The notes beneath the pieces are model-generated. The model was not told where the DNA came from and made no database searches. It worked only from the letters and a program-made list of their open reading frames with translations. DNA of 64,000 bases from Loripinus fragilis (lineage: Eukaryota; Mollusca; Bivalvia; Lucinida; Lucinidae). The translations under genes were made by a program, and so were the position numbers. Below, one piece after another: positions 55,777-64,000 of this stretch; positions within the stretch are counted from its first letter, which is position 1, and every line of letters begins with the position of its first letter. The stretch is from NCBI GenBank assembly GCA_964019695.1, contig OZ026527.1:73929471-73993470 (forward strand), in the 5' to 3' direction.

Positions 55777-56223
55777 AGTCGTATATGACTTATAAGATGT
55801 TTCGTTATGACTGTCGGACTATTTAGAGAGAAGTTCGCGACACAAGCTTCACGTGTCAAAAATGTCAGTAATTATGTCTAAATCAAATGGCACATATCTC
55901 CTGAAAACCTCGAAGAATCAGGACAAAATAATATATCATGTGATAAATCATGTACTATTGTTCTACTTCGTCACAAATTACAATAGGACTTCGCGGCACA
56001 ATTCAATTCATTATGTCAGATTATACCGATCAACCGAATGTCTGTCCTTCTGGCAGGTGGTTACAGTATGCCCATACAAGTATTCGGAATGTCAAAATCT
56101 TGTGTGACAATGAGAGATGCTCGAGAAACTACAGTTTTCTGGGCATCAATCATCTTCATGATATCCCCACTTTACCAACAACAAAAAAAAAACAATAAAA
56201 AAAACGAAAACGAAGCCGAACAT
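55777..56223. other. No gene identified
   Basis: Three overlapping plus ORFs (55853-56289) in different frames, none recognisable. The overlap of all three frames suggests low stop density rather than coding. Confidence 0.4.
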
Positions 56224-56524
56224 GTGCGGATCCAGAGGGGGGGGGGGGGGACAGGGGTCGGGTCCCCCTGGAAAATTACAAAAATATAGGGTTCCTTAGC
56301 AATACTGGTCCGGATCCCCTTAAAATCACAAAGCTACCAAGCCAGCATTTAATGTTGGGCCATCATCGGCCCGCCAGCGAAACGCCATTTAAATGGCGTT
56401 TTGCTGGCAGGCCGTTGATGGCCCGCTAATAGTGGTATTTGGATCCTTCCTCCCATCATCAAACTAAAAAAAACGTTGTCAAAGTTGTACCCCTTCTGAC
56501 AAAACATTCTGGATCCGCGCATGC
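56224..56524. mobile_element. hAT-like MITE, copy 2, with palindromic module
   Basis: 301 bp, GTGCGGATCCAGAGGG to CTGGATCCGCGCATG. The preceding octamer CCGAACAT and following CCGAAAGC share their first five bases, at the same positions as the perfect 8-bp duplication of copy 1. It contains a G tract and the 68-bp palindrome at 56357-56424 centred on ATTTAAAT. Confidence 0.8.
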
Positions 56525-56599
56525 CGAAAGCTTATTTCACATGCATTACCCAAGGGCCGAGTCTAAAACAGTGTTGTATCGATGATTAACCTTTCTTTG

Positions 56600-56835
56600 A
56601 GGAGCGCAATGGCTCAGTGGTAGAGTGTTGGACTTGGGATCGAAGCATCGCTAGTTCGAGACTCACGGGAGACACTGTGTTCTTGAGAAAGACACCTCTA
56701 CCTTTTGTTTTAAAATTTCATTTGTTGTGAATGGTAACTGAGCAGCAATGTGTTTAAGATTTATGAAGCGGATAGGGGATGGGACATGTAAGCATTGTAC
56801 TCTGTCACTAAACATTCTCTTATCTTATCACTTAC
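56600..56835 (+). repeat. tRNA-derived SINE
   Basis: Box A AATGGCTCAGTGGTAGAGTG, box B CTAGTTCGAGACTC, then the central CACTGTGTTCTTGAGAAAGA and ACACCTCTACC. The body ends near GTACTCTGTCACTAAACATT with a CTTATCTTATC tail. Layout is head, central domain, tail. The head does not fold as a functional tRNA. Confidence 0.7.
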
Positions 56836-57554
56836 TACTAAACTTGAGTTTGTCGCACCACTCTTCGTCAGTTTACCAATTTTGGATTTCAAGTCAAGAA
56901 AAGTTGTACATTTCCGTTAACTGACGGGCTGGGTCAATGATAATATTGTTGGATTAAAAAATCCCGATGTTTCAACCAGATATTACGGTTAAATTATGCA
57001 AAACATAGATTAACTTATTTTAGCAAGAAATCTCGACCATCAAGAAAAATATCATTTTGATTTATGGAAGATATAAAAGTTGAATTGCAAATGATTTACA
57101 AGGTAGGACAAATAATATTGTTTACTCGCGTTGTTGTTTTAATAGGTTTGCTTAAATATAATGAATATTTTACTAAAACATGTATAGCGTTTAATGGCAA
57201 TATGGAGATCCAATCTTTCCAGCAAAATGGATGAAATAACGTAAAAAAAAATCAAAACACGGACCGTTTTATCGCCAAAATTGTTAAACCACTGATATTT
57301 CTTGCGCATTGGTTATACCATGTTTTTTCCGCCATTACGTGGTGATATTCCACGAGATTTAGCGAGTGGATTATCTCACATACAGGCGGACAAACATGGT
57401 AAAATATTTTATACCACCTACATCAATGAAGACCTTACTAGTTACGAAATACAACCAGCATATATTTCAAAGGGCGATTAGAAAGTGCAGTTTTAACGAC
57501 GATGGGAATCGATATGAACTTTACCAAAACTTTCATAAAGGAGTATACAACTTT
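56836..57554. other. No gene identified
   Basis: AT-rich. ORF 57366-57581 unrecognised; it runs into the following retroelement tail. Confidence 0.4.
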
Positions 57555-57700
57555 AGATTTTCTTTAGCCCGGACTATCTGAGAGCCAAGAGCCCTTTTCC
57601 TTTTTTTTTTTAATATGATTAGATTGTTCCTCTGTGGTGATACATTGCAATAGTTAGGGCTCCTATTGTTTATGGGGTTCTGTGTTTGGTCCTTGTTTCG
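57555..57700 (+). mobile_element. Retroelement 3' UTR fragment, subfamily 2
   Basis: TTTAGCCCGGACTATCTGAG, AGAGCCCTTTTCC and TGTTCCTCTGTGGTGATACA parallel 39940-40030. Confidence 0.5.
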
Positions 57701-57898
57701 TTAATTAGAACTTTGTGTCATACTCGCTGAAAGGACAATTATAGCAGTAAAAGATCATTTATAGAAGTAATTGTGTGATTTGTGGCTAAAATAAAGAGTT
57801 TATGCCTCTTAAGAAGAGGTAATGAATCCCATTAGCATCTTATTATACATTCAAAATGGCGATAGAGGAGTTTTGGAAACTTATAATAACTTTCTTAA
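57701..57898. other. Short spacer
   Basis: No feature besides the TTAA at 57895-57898 that begins the next element's flank. Confidence 0.4.
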
Positions 57899-58097
57899 CC
57901 CTTAAAGCGCCAATCACAACTGCAGCAGACGACAAATGCGAAATCTTTCCCAATTTTATGAAAAAAAAAGTATGATATTACATGAGAATCGCCAGCAGAC
58001 GATTCTCATGAAATATCATGCCTAAAATGTTATTTGTGAAAAAGCGGCAAAATATGTAATTGTCTTCTGCTGCAAATTAAAGGTGGCGCTTTAAGGG
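57899..58097. mobile_element. TTAA-flanked foldback MITE family A, copy 2
   Basis: 199 bp between TTAA at 57895-57898 and 58098-58101. Ends CCCTTAAAGCGCC and GGCGCTTTAAGGG are exact complements. The core palindrome is ATGAGAATCG..CAGCAGACGATTCTCAT. Clear sibling of 37651-37859. Confidence 0.9.
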
Positions 58098-58533
58098 TTA
58101 AATTCTCAAATAACATTGTTCAATGTTGCAATAAAATTGTTTTTGTGAAAACTCCTGTCTTTTCATACACTTTTATTTTTTTGTTTCTCTTTGAAGTCGC
58201 AGACCGTTAGCCTGGATCCTGTCGTCAAAAATGCTTGCAAATGTTTTCTTGTTCTAATAATATAAAAAATAAGATAATAAAAATATAACACTTCAAAGGT
58301 ATCGGTTGTCCGTTATTAATTTCGATAGATATTGTCATTTTTGACCGAGAAACGGAAAAAGAAAAAAATGATCAGACTGGAACCCAGGCTACAGACCGTT
58401 TGCACGTCACAATTGCGATTTTTACTAGTTGCCCAATCTCTAGTATCTGTAATGTGGTACGCTTTACAATCCAATACCAATGCAAATGCAAGAAGAATGA
58501 GGTGACAACAAGTTTAGAAAAAAAACACCTACT
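58098..58533. other. No gene seen
   Basis: AT-rich. ORF 58400-58654 runs into the foldback and is not recognisable. Confidence 0.4.
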
Positions 58534-58753
58534 GTCGTGCCAACCAAGAGTGACGGTGACGTCATGTTTTGTTTACAAAGTTATTAGGGACTTAGAAGCG
58601 ATAGATCACTTGTGTATTAATCCTATCCGAGGGATAGGATTAATAAACAAGTGATCTATCGATTCGTAGTAGCTCAAGTGAAGTGTACATAAGTGCTTAA
58701 CTTAGCAATTGTAAACAAAATATTGCGTCACTGTCATTCTTGGTTGGCACGAC
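58534..58753. mobile_element. 220-bp foldback, GTCGTGCCAACCAAG ends
   Basis: GTCGTGCCAACCAAGAGTGA pairs with TCATTCTTGGTTGGCACGAC; TTTTGTTTACAA pairs with TTGTAAACAAAA. The core CGATAGATCACTTGT...ACAAGTGATCTATCG is near perfect (about 58598-58662). Almost the whole element folds back on itself. TGACGTCA/TGACGCAAT-like CRE-type sequence lies in the arms. Confidence 0.85.
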
Positions 58754-58925
58754 TGTAGCAATTGATATACTATATCTATTTTGCCAATACAATGGCAGAG
58801 AAAAACAACGACACAGGTACACGTATTACGTTTTGTTCATTTCGACCTTGTGTCTCTTTTATTGGCACGTCATTCCAGATGACAAGGTTGTTTTTTTTGC
58901 TATGCCACGTGGAGCTCGCCGCTAG
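58754..58925. other. Spacer
   Basis: Overlapping ORFs on both strands (58740-59033), none recognisable. Confidence 0.35.
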
Positions 58926-59161
58926 AAGACCAGACCCGAGGGTGTAAAACCTTTTCAATGCTAAACACAGCTGAGCACGAAACTGATCATGCTCATAAAT
59001 GTTAAAATGCCATGAATTAACATTTATCAGCATGATAAATACAACATCTGAGAGACTTTAAGCAAGCAACTTCTTCATTTGTTGGTATTTTAGTTTTTAT
59101 GAGCAGTTAAAATTTCGTGTTCAGCATGAAAAAAGTTTTATAACCTCGGGACCAGTCTTCA
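58926..59161. mobile_element. GAAGACCAG-ended foldback with CTGAGCAC core
   Basis: GAAGACCAGACCCGAGGGTG pairs with CCTCGGGACCAGTCTTC; AGCTGAGCACGAAACTG and CATGCTCATAAATGTTAAAA pair with TTTTTATGAGCAGTTAAAAT and CGTGTTCAGCATG. Similar cores at 38440 and 59696. Confidence 0.7.
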
Positions 59162-59224
59162 GTGTGTGAGACCTGGTAAGAGTCAATGCTGCCAAATCAG
59201 CTACGAAGACTATCTACATTATTG

Positions 59225-59335
59225 CATGGTGCAAGGTTAGCATTTATAGTGCTTTCCAGAAAGCGAATTACCAGGGTGCTGATCAGACTGCGTGCATCCG
59301 CAGGCTGGTCTGCGACTTTGTTGTTCCAGATAAGA
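59225..59335. mobile_element. MITE fragment with GCATCCGCAGGC motif
   Basis: TTTCCAGAAAGCGAATTACC, GATCAGACTGCGTGCATCCG and CAGGCTGGTCTGCGACTTTG resemble 16100-16160. Confidence 0.45.
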
Positions 59336-59502
59336 GTGCGTACTGGAAAATTATTTTCTTATTTCTCGACCAAAACATATGTTGTGGGTACTCAAAAGAA
59401 CCGCCTCAATTAGACGGTTCTTTTGAGCACCCAAACCACATGTTTCAATTAATGGGTAAGGAAATAATTACAATTTAAGGTTCACAAACTATCCTTATCT
59501 GG
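59336..59502. mobile_element. CCAGATAAG-ended foldback MITE, best copy
   Basis: 167 bp, CCAGATAAGAGTGCG to ATCCTTATCTGG. Core GGGTACTCAAAAGAACCGCC...GGTTCTTTTGAGCACCC. Confidence 0.75.
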
Positions 59503-59695
59503 ACCCATTTAAGGCATGTTTTCTCGCAACGGGGCCAATGTAATAGATGTTATATTTATGGTTGTCCTAAAGGAAATAATTGCTTCACCGACTCAAAAGG
59601 AGAACCAATGTACTCGGCTTTTTTTTCACAAATGTTCACGTGTCCTAATGGCTTATATTTCCCCGCTATTTATGTTCAATACAAAAATGTTTTCA

Positions 59696-59862
59696 TTCTC
59701 AAGTCATTATCATAGTCATAGATGTTAAAACGTCAACACAACACTTGAGAGTTTACAAGCATAACAATGATTTTATTTTTCAGCCTTTTAGATTTTATGA
59801 GCAGTTGGAATGTCATACTCAGCTGAGTTAAGCATGAAAAAAATTATTACCTCAGTGCCTTA
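59696..59862. repeat. CTGAGCAT palindromic repeat, copy 3
   Basis: GTCATAGATGTTAAAACGTC and TTTTATGAGCAGTTGGAATG...CTCAGCTGAGTTAAGCATGA; diverged relative of 58926 and 38440. Confidence 0.5.
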
Positions 59863-59889
59863 TCTCTTACATCTATTAGAAAGTGTTGC

Positions 59890-59932
59890 ACGCACGCACG
59901 CACACACGCACACACACACACACACACACAGA
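59890..59932. repeat. (CA)n / (CGCA)n microsatellite
   Basis: GCACGCACGCACGCACAC followed by uninterrupted CA repeats. Confidence 0.9.
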
Positions 59933-60744
59933 GCCGTAACATGTAGGCTTATCTTCAAAACATAGCCTATGATTATACGGGTATGTTCAGATTGTGTCAA
60001 GCTTAATATTTACTAATCCCTTTGTCACGTGAGAAGTTGTATTCTGTTTCTTTTCTTTTTGAACAATGCTAGGACTCAGGCGCACCGTCAAGCATTCTGT
60101 GTGAAGTTCCTATGGTTACAAATATGTTGTGGACAGAGTACATGCCTAGTGTCACATCGAACAAGCAAAAAACCAAAAACAATCTCTTTATTTCCAGGCT
60201 CAGATAACAATTATATTACATATGAGCACGAATGAAATACGTCAAACATAGCATGGTGGCGACAACAGGAGAATGACCTTGCTACGTATTGTTAAGATTG
60301 GTTAATATTTTAAGAAAGAAAACTCGTACTTCTGAAAATATTTAAGGGGATGCTGTATTTTGATTAATCTGATTCCAACGGTGTTGCTATTATTACTTTG
60401 CTATATTTTATTTGATTCATGACATGGCCTTTATAAAACTATAATTATATAGATAAATAAAACAAAACTGCTTTATTTTCATATTAACAGAATTGTCTAC
60501 AGTCTCCGCGTTGGCATTATGTGCATTATATAGAGAAGTCCACTACAATGGCCCGCGTGCATGTAGGAAAATGGCCCGCGTACATGTAGGAAAATAAAAA
60601 TCTTATGGGTTCGCTACTAGACAAGACACAAACCAGTATGAATATTCTTTGAGAAATAAAGTTTACTCAATTTGACGCGTTTACTAACGCTAAAACGTTA
60701 TCGCCATTAAACGGTGTTTCTAGTCGATATTTCTTGAAAGTAAG
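59933..60744. other. No gene; 23-bp tandem duplication
   Basis: ATGGCCCGCGTGCATGTAGG at 60548 is repeated in tandem at 60571 with one change. CGCCATTAAACGGTGTTTC near 60701 is a scrap of the palindromic module. ORF 60029-60235 not recognisable. Confidence 0.45.
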
Positions 60745-60875
60745 TAAGGGTGCAAAGATCAGGAATCGATACAACAATCAAGTACCCCCCACCTGGATAC
60801 CAATGGAAAATGTTTCTCACAGTTAGACACCACAAACCAGAGCAAAGAGGTCAGCCCTTTTCCAGCAGGTGACAA
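60745..60875 (-). mobile_element. Retroelement 3' UTR fragment, subfamily 1, reversed
   Basis: TGCAAAGATCAGGAATCGAT, CAAGTACCCCCCACCTGGAT and GAGGTCAGCCCTTTTCCAGC mirror 50850-50960. Confidence 0.6.
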
Positions 60876-61044
60876 CATTAACAAGTATAACTGTTTGATG
60901 CCTTCCAAAGTATTCAAACAAATTATGTTGAATGAAACATCTTCACGGCTACAGAGCATGAGCCGAAAGATAAAATCTAACGTCACCGTTATCTCATAAA
61001 CGTATATATACTGATGGGTCACAGAAGACCAATGTATTATAATA

Positions 61045-61192
61045 TAAGAATCTATCATGATTGTGAGGGTAGGATAGAAAAATCCGTCCCGAGGATCACC
61101 GTTTGGCATCACGAGGCTTGCCGAGTGATGACAAACGGTGATCCCGAGGAGACGGGTTTTTGTATCCTACCCTCACACGAATAATGGATTCT
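61045..61192. mobile_element. 150-bp foldback, GTGAGGGTAGGAT arms
   Basis: AGAATCTATCATGATTGTGA, GGGTAGGATAGAAAAATCCG and GGATCACCGTTTGGCATCAC pair with the downstream GTGATGACAAACGGTGATCC, CGGGTTTTTGTATCCTACCC and ATGGATTCT. About 65-bp arms with scattered mismatches. Confidence 0.8.
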
Positions 61193-61494
61193 TTTTCTTG
61201 CTCATCGCTGTTTTTATATATTTATTTTAAAATAAGCTTCCAGAAGTCCCTGAATACGCTAAGATGCAATTTCACATGAAAACCTCACTTTAACATAATG
61301 ATGACGTCACTTGACGACCATGTGCGTGAGTTCCAATACAACCAATGTATGTAGCACTCACGTGACAGCCTGGGTAAGATAGCATGGGTCAGATATGATT
61401 TTCTATCCCCGGGTAAAATCTCAGAAAGCCTTATCAGGCATGCAAGAATGTGTTTTTCTGATGGGTTTTCCGTTTTCACTTGTTTTCATTTAAT
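61193..61494. other. No gene seen
   Basis: No recognisable element; TGACGTCACTTGACG near 61303 is a short CRE-like palindrome. Confidence 0.35.
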
Positions 61495-61867
61495 TTGATT
61501 GTTTCTCTGTGATGATACACTGTATTAGTTAAGAAGCCTCCATGAGAGCTAAACAATATTGCGTTTTAACAACAACAGAATCTAGGGCGAAGGATTGGTA
61601 CCAGTATTATGCAGTTAAGCCACCAGTGACTTAGGCTGCTGTCCGTTCTAAGGCGGTGGTTCTGTTGTTGTTGATCTGTTGTTTGGTGTGCTTTCCATCG
61701 GTTGTGAGGGTTCTGTGTTTGCCTTTGTTTTGCTGTGCATTACTTTGTGTCCATTCTAGCTTTGCAGTCTTCTTGAAGAGAAAGGTTGAGAGAGCTGGTT
61801 GCCTTTGCTTTAATTGTCTTACGGATGTCTTGTTACTGTAAATGTTCTGTGACTCAGTCTCACGGTG
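61495..61867 (+). mobile_element. Retroelement 3' UTR, subfamily 2
   Basis: TTTCTCTGTGATGATACACT, AACAACAACAGAATCTAGGG, TTAGGCTGCTGTCCGTTCTA, TTGTGTCCATTCTAGCTTTG, ACTGTAAATGTTCTGTGACT. Colinear with 39985-40400. Confidence 0.7.
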
Positions 61868-62123
61868 CCATGGGATGGTCTGCGGTGTTTGATTGTGGTA
61901 CTCACTTACTTTTTTACTTGCATTAGACCTACCATGGGATGGTCTGCGGTGTTTGATTGTGGTACTCACTTACTTTTTCACTTGCATTAGACCTGCCATG
62001 GGATTGTCTGTGGTGTTTGATTGTGGTACTCACTTACGTTTTCTCTTGCATTAGACCTGCCATGGGATGGTCTGCGGTGTTTGATTGTGGTACTCACTTA
62101 CTTTTTCACTTGCATTAGACCAA
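61868..62123 (+). repeat. 64-bp tandem repeat at the retroelement 3' end, four units
   Basis: CCATGGGATGGTCTGCGGTG followed by TTTGATTGTGGTACTCACTT and TTGCATTAGACCT. Unit starts are 61868, 61932, 61996 and 62060, exactly 64 bp apart, with one to three changes per unit. The unit is the terminal segment of the subfamily-2 tail. Confidence 0.92.
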
Positions 62124-62247
62124 ACGCAAACGCAAAGGCAACAGAAACTTCTTGAGAAATAACAACAACTATGGTTCATCAGAAAAGAAGTTGTTTTAAT
62201 AGGTCATATTGGTGAAGAACAATTACAATTTGTTTGTTGTTATACAG

Positions 62248-62480
62248 ATTTTACTGTACGTCACTTCCGTTTGAAATATGACGATTTCTCACAAATAAGA
62301 AATAAATTTTACAAAATTTAAACATGAAATAGTTATTTCAAGAGATAGATATACATGTAACATTACGACGTTCTTAAAGGAAACTTATCTTTTAAATAAA
62401 ATATAATTACGAAAATAGTTTAATATAGTGATGTTGGCCTTATTCATGTATCGTCTTATTACACACATTTTTGCCATTGT
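62248..62480 (+). mobile_element. LINE 3' fragment, copy 3, left part
   Basis: TTTTACTGTACGTCACTTCC and GAAATAGTTATTTCAAGAGA match 44142-44245. It is more diverged and frame-broken. A reversed retroelement tail separates it from its own 3' end at 62873-62905 (AAGGGTTGATGCGTC). Confidence 0.65.
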
Positions 62481-62483
62481 GCA

Positions 62484-62872
62484 TCCAAAGAAAGGAAGAA
62501 GGCAAAGATCAGGAATGGATACAATCAGGTACCACACCTGACCCGAGTCACCATATGGGAAAGTGATAAAACACTAATAAACTTCACATACAAGAGAGCT
62601 AAGAGGTCAGTCAACCCTTTTCTAGCAGGTGACCACAAAGCTGCAAGAAACAGACAAGACGGTATGACAAGGACAAACAACAAATAACAAATAGCGAAAA
62701 GGATCCACAAAAGAAGCAACGCCTTGGAACGGTCAGTAAGCAATTACTGGGGGGGGGGGGTGCTCAAACATATTTCACGGAACCAACCTCATCCTTAATT
62801 CTGATGTGGATCAAGACACATAGATGTTTGGTTCACATGAAAGATCCCTAACTTATCTCTGAATCATGTTTA
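62484..62872 (-). mobile_element. Retroelement 3' UTR, subfamily 1, reversed (nested)
   Basis: GGCAAAGATCAGGAATGGAT, CAGGTACCACACCTGACCCG, TAGCAGGTGACCACAAAGCT, CCTTGGAACGGTCAGTAAGC, a G10 tract, then GATCCCTAACTTATC. It lies inside LINE copy 3. Confidence 0.7.
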
Positions 62873-62905
62873 TACAAGGGTTGATGCGTCATTTAGCACG
62901 TCTTC
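62873..62905 (+). mobile_element. LINE 3' fragment, copy 3, right part
   Basis: ACAAGGGTTGATGCGTCATT matches the last 35 bp before the (CAAA)n tail of the other LINE copies. The tail itself is lost. Confidence 0.5.
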
Positions 62906-64000
62906 GACATGAATTTACATGTGTAGGTGGTTTATTCTAAGGACTCATTCGAGCGATACAGGATCACGCCATTCTGAGGTTGAGTTAGTTCGAAGAGTTG
63001 TGTACAGGATTAAGAACAGACGTGAGACGTGCTGCGGCTCACATCAATACCATCTTCGCATGAAAAAGCGAAAAGTACAGCCTTAAAATGGCGCAAATTA
63101 ACCTAAATTAAACCTGATACCTCTAACCAATAGATGAGCCGCCTCATGACAAGACCAACCAACATGGCATATGCGCTAAGTGACGTCTCAGATCAGGCTG
63201 GGCATCCACCAGGTCTGATCTGAGGCTACACAGATCGTCTGAAGGTTCCGTGGAGCTAAGCTTTAACAGAGGCTGATGACAACGCTCACCCGAAAACTTA
63301 CTGTGCCCACGTCGTTTGTATGTACAACATCATACGAACCCTTTAACACTGAATTCTATCAGCTGAGCCAAAATCCTAAAAGTATTGTGATGAAGCTATT
63401 AATCGACACCTGAGACGGACAACCTGATCAGTATTTTTGTTAACTTGTAATAACAAGTATTAGCTTTTCAAAAAAGCTGGCGGTCGTAGAGCCCTATCCT
63501 TGAATATTCTTGCCCACTGCATGCTTCTATTTTGAACTTTTAGAGCCTGTACATGTAGATTTATTCTAAGCTCTGATTATTAACATCTGAACTGTGATTT
63601 GTCACCATTTAACACATGCTTCCAGCGAGGATGTTGCTTGATCTTTTGAAAGCACCCGGCTTATGCATGGTATGTTATGGTAATGTATCTAGCATGCGAC
63701 ACATTTATGGAAAATCATTTGACAACACTAGAAAGCACATTTTCCTTAAAACTGATGCCAGAAAATCAAGATCACAGTGGTCGCCTAACTGTATATGTAC
63801 AGACTCCGTGACCCCAAGATGTGTTCACAAACCAAATTTGGGATTCTTAGGATTTATGCTCGTGACACGATTTTTCTAGATCTGATGGCAGTGGTAAAGG
63901 TGCGTGCTGCTCCATGACCCTAAATGCATTGAGACACGAATTTTGGCATTCCTACCTAAAATAATATAGGAGATATACTCCGGATATGATATGAACACTC
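62906..64000. other. No gene identified
   Basis: Contains TCAGATCAGGCTGGGCATCC near 63189, a MITE-interior-like scrap. ORF 63616-63879 (87 codons) has no recognisable domain. Confidence 0.4.

Overview
The window looks like non-genic, repeat-saturated nuclear DNA of a mollusc, most likely a heterodont bivalve. The base composition is AT-rich. There are no operons, ribosome binding sites or dense ORFs. Many repeat modules are of a kind I recognise from bivalve genomes: GCTCACCTGAG-ended elements with (GTCC)n tracts, phrases such as ACATGACCAAGATGGCC, and very numerous 200-bp foldback MITEs. The species assignment is inference. I see no convincing host protein-coding gene in 64 kb. Nearly all the short ORFs are chance openings in repeats.

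Real non-coding genes: two elongator tRNA-Met(CAT) genes at 6712-6802 and 12864-12960. Their exons are identical, but each carries a different short intron at the canonical 37/38 site. The introns share a small hairpin supported by a compensatory G-C to A-T change.

Coding remnants: (a) a degenerate I/jockey-like non-LTR retrotransposon (LINE) at 24316-25668, with RT C-terminal region, RNase H remnant and a (CAAA)n tail, plus two 3' fragments (44115-44632; 62248-62905); (b) a broken reverse-transcriptase ORF at 48068-50335 that is split by a 1.7-kb Helitron-like element. The long 3' UTR of this second retroelement, in two subfamilies, is scattered over the window in about 18 mostly 5'-truncated copies on both strands.

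DNA transposons and non-autonomous elements form the rest. They include a 3.84-kb element with ~170-bp terminal inverted repeats, a TCAA target duplication and inverted satellite-like arrays (25932-29770). A 2.56-kb element has TGTTGAACCGC termini, a TAGCTT duplication and 30-bp subterminal repeats (32707-35271). There are Helitron-like (HINE-like) elements of two types, three families of TTAA-flanked (piggyBac-like) MITEs, and TA-flanked (Tc1/mariner-like) MITEs. A hAT-like MITE with 8-bp duplications, a GAGCCGCG-ended MITE family, several long foldbacks and a 1-kb, 36-bp-period minisatellite (41925-42912) complete the set.

Layout: 0-12 kb MITEs, Helitron-like remnants and the first tRNA; 12-21 kb second tRNA and sparse repeats; 21-30 kb nested Helitron-like, LINE, duplicated retroelement tail and the 3.84-kb element; 31-40 kb the 2.56-kb element and a dense MITE cluster; 40-44 kb retroelement tails and minisatellite; 44-48 kb mostly featureless; 48-51 kb the interrupted reverse transcriptase; 51-54 kb mostly featureless; 54-63 kb foldbacks, MITEs and retroelement tails. 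Elements nest inside one another repeatedly, which gives a readable relative chronology. Boundaries marked 'about' were read by eye.
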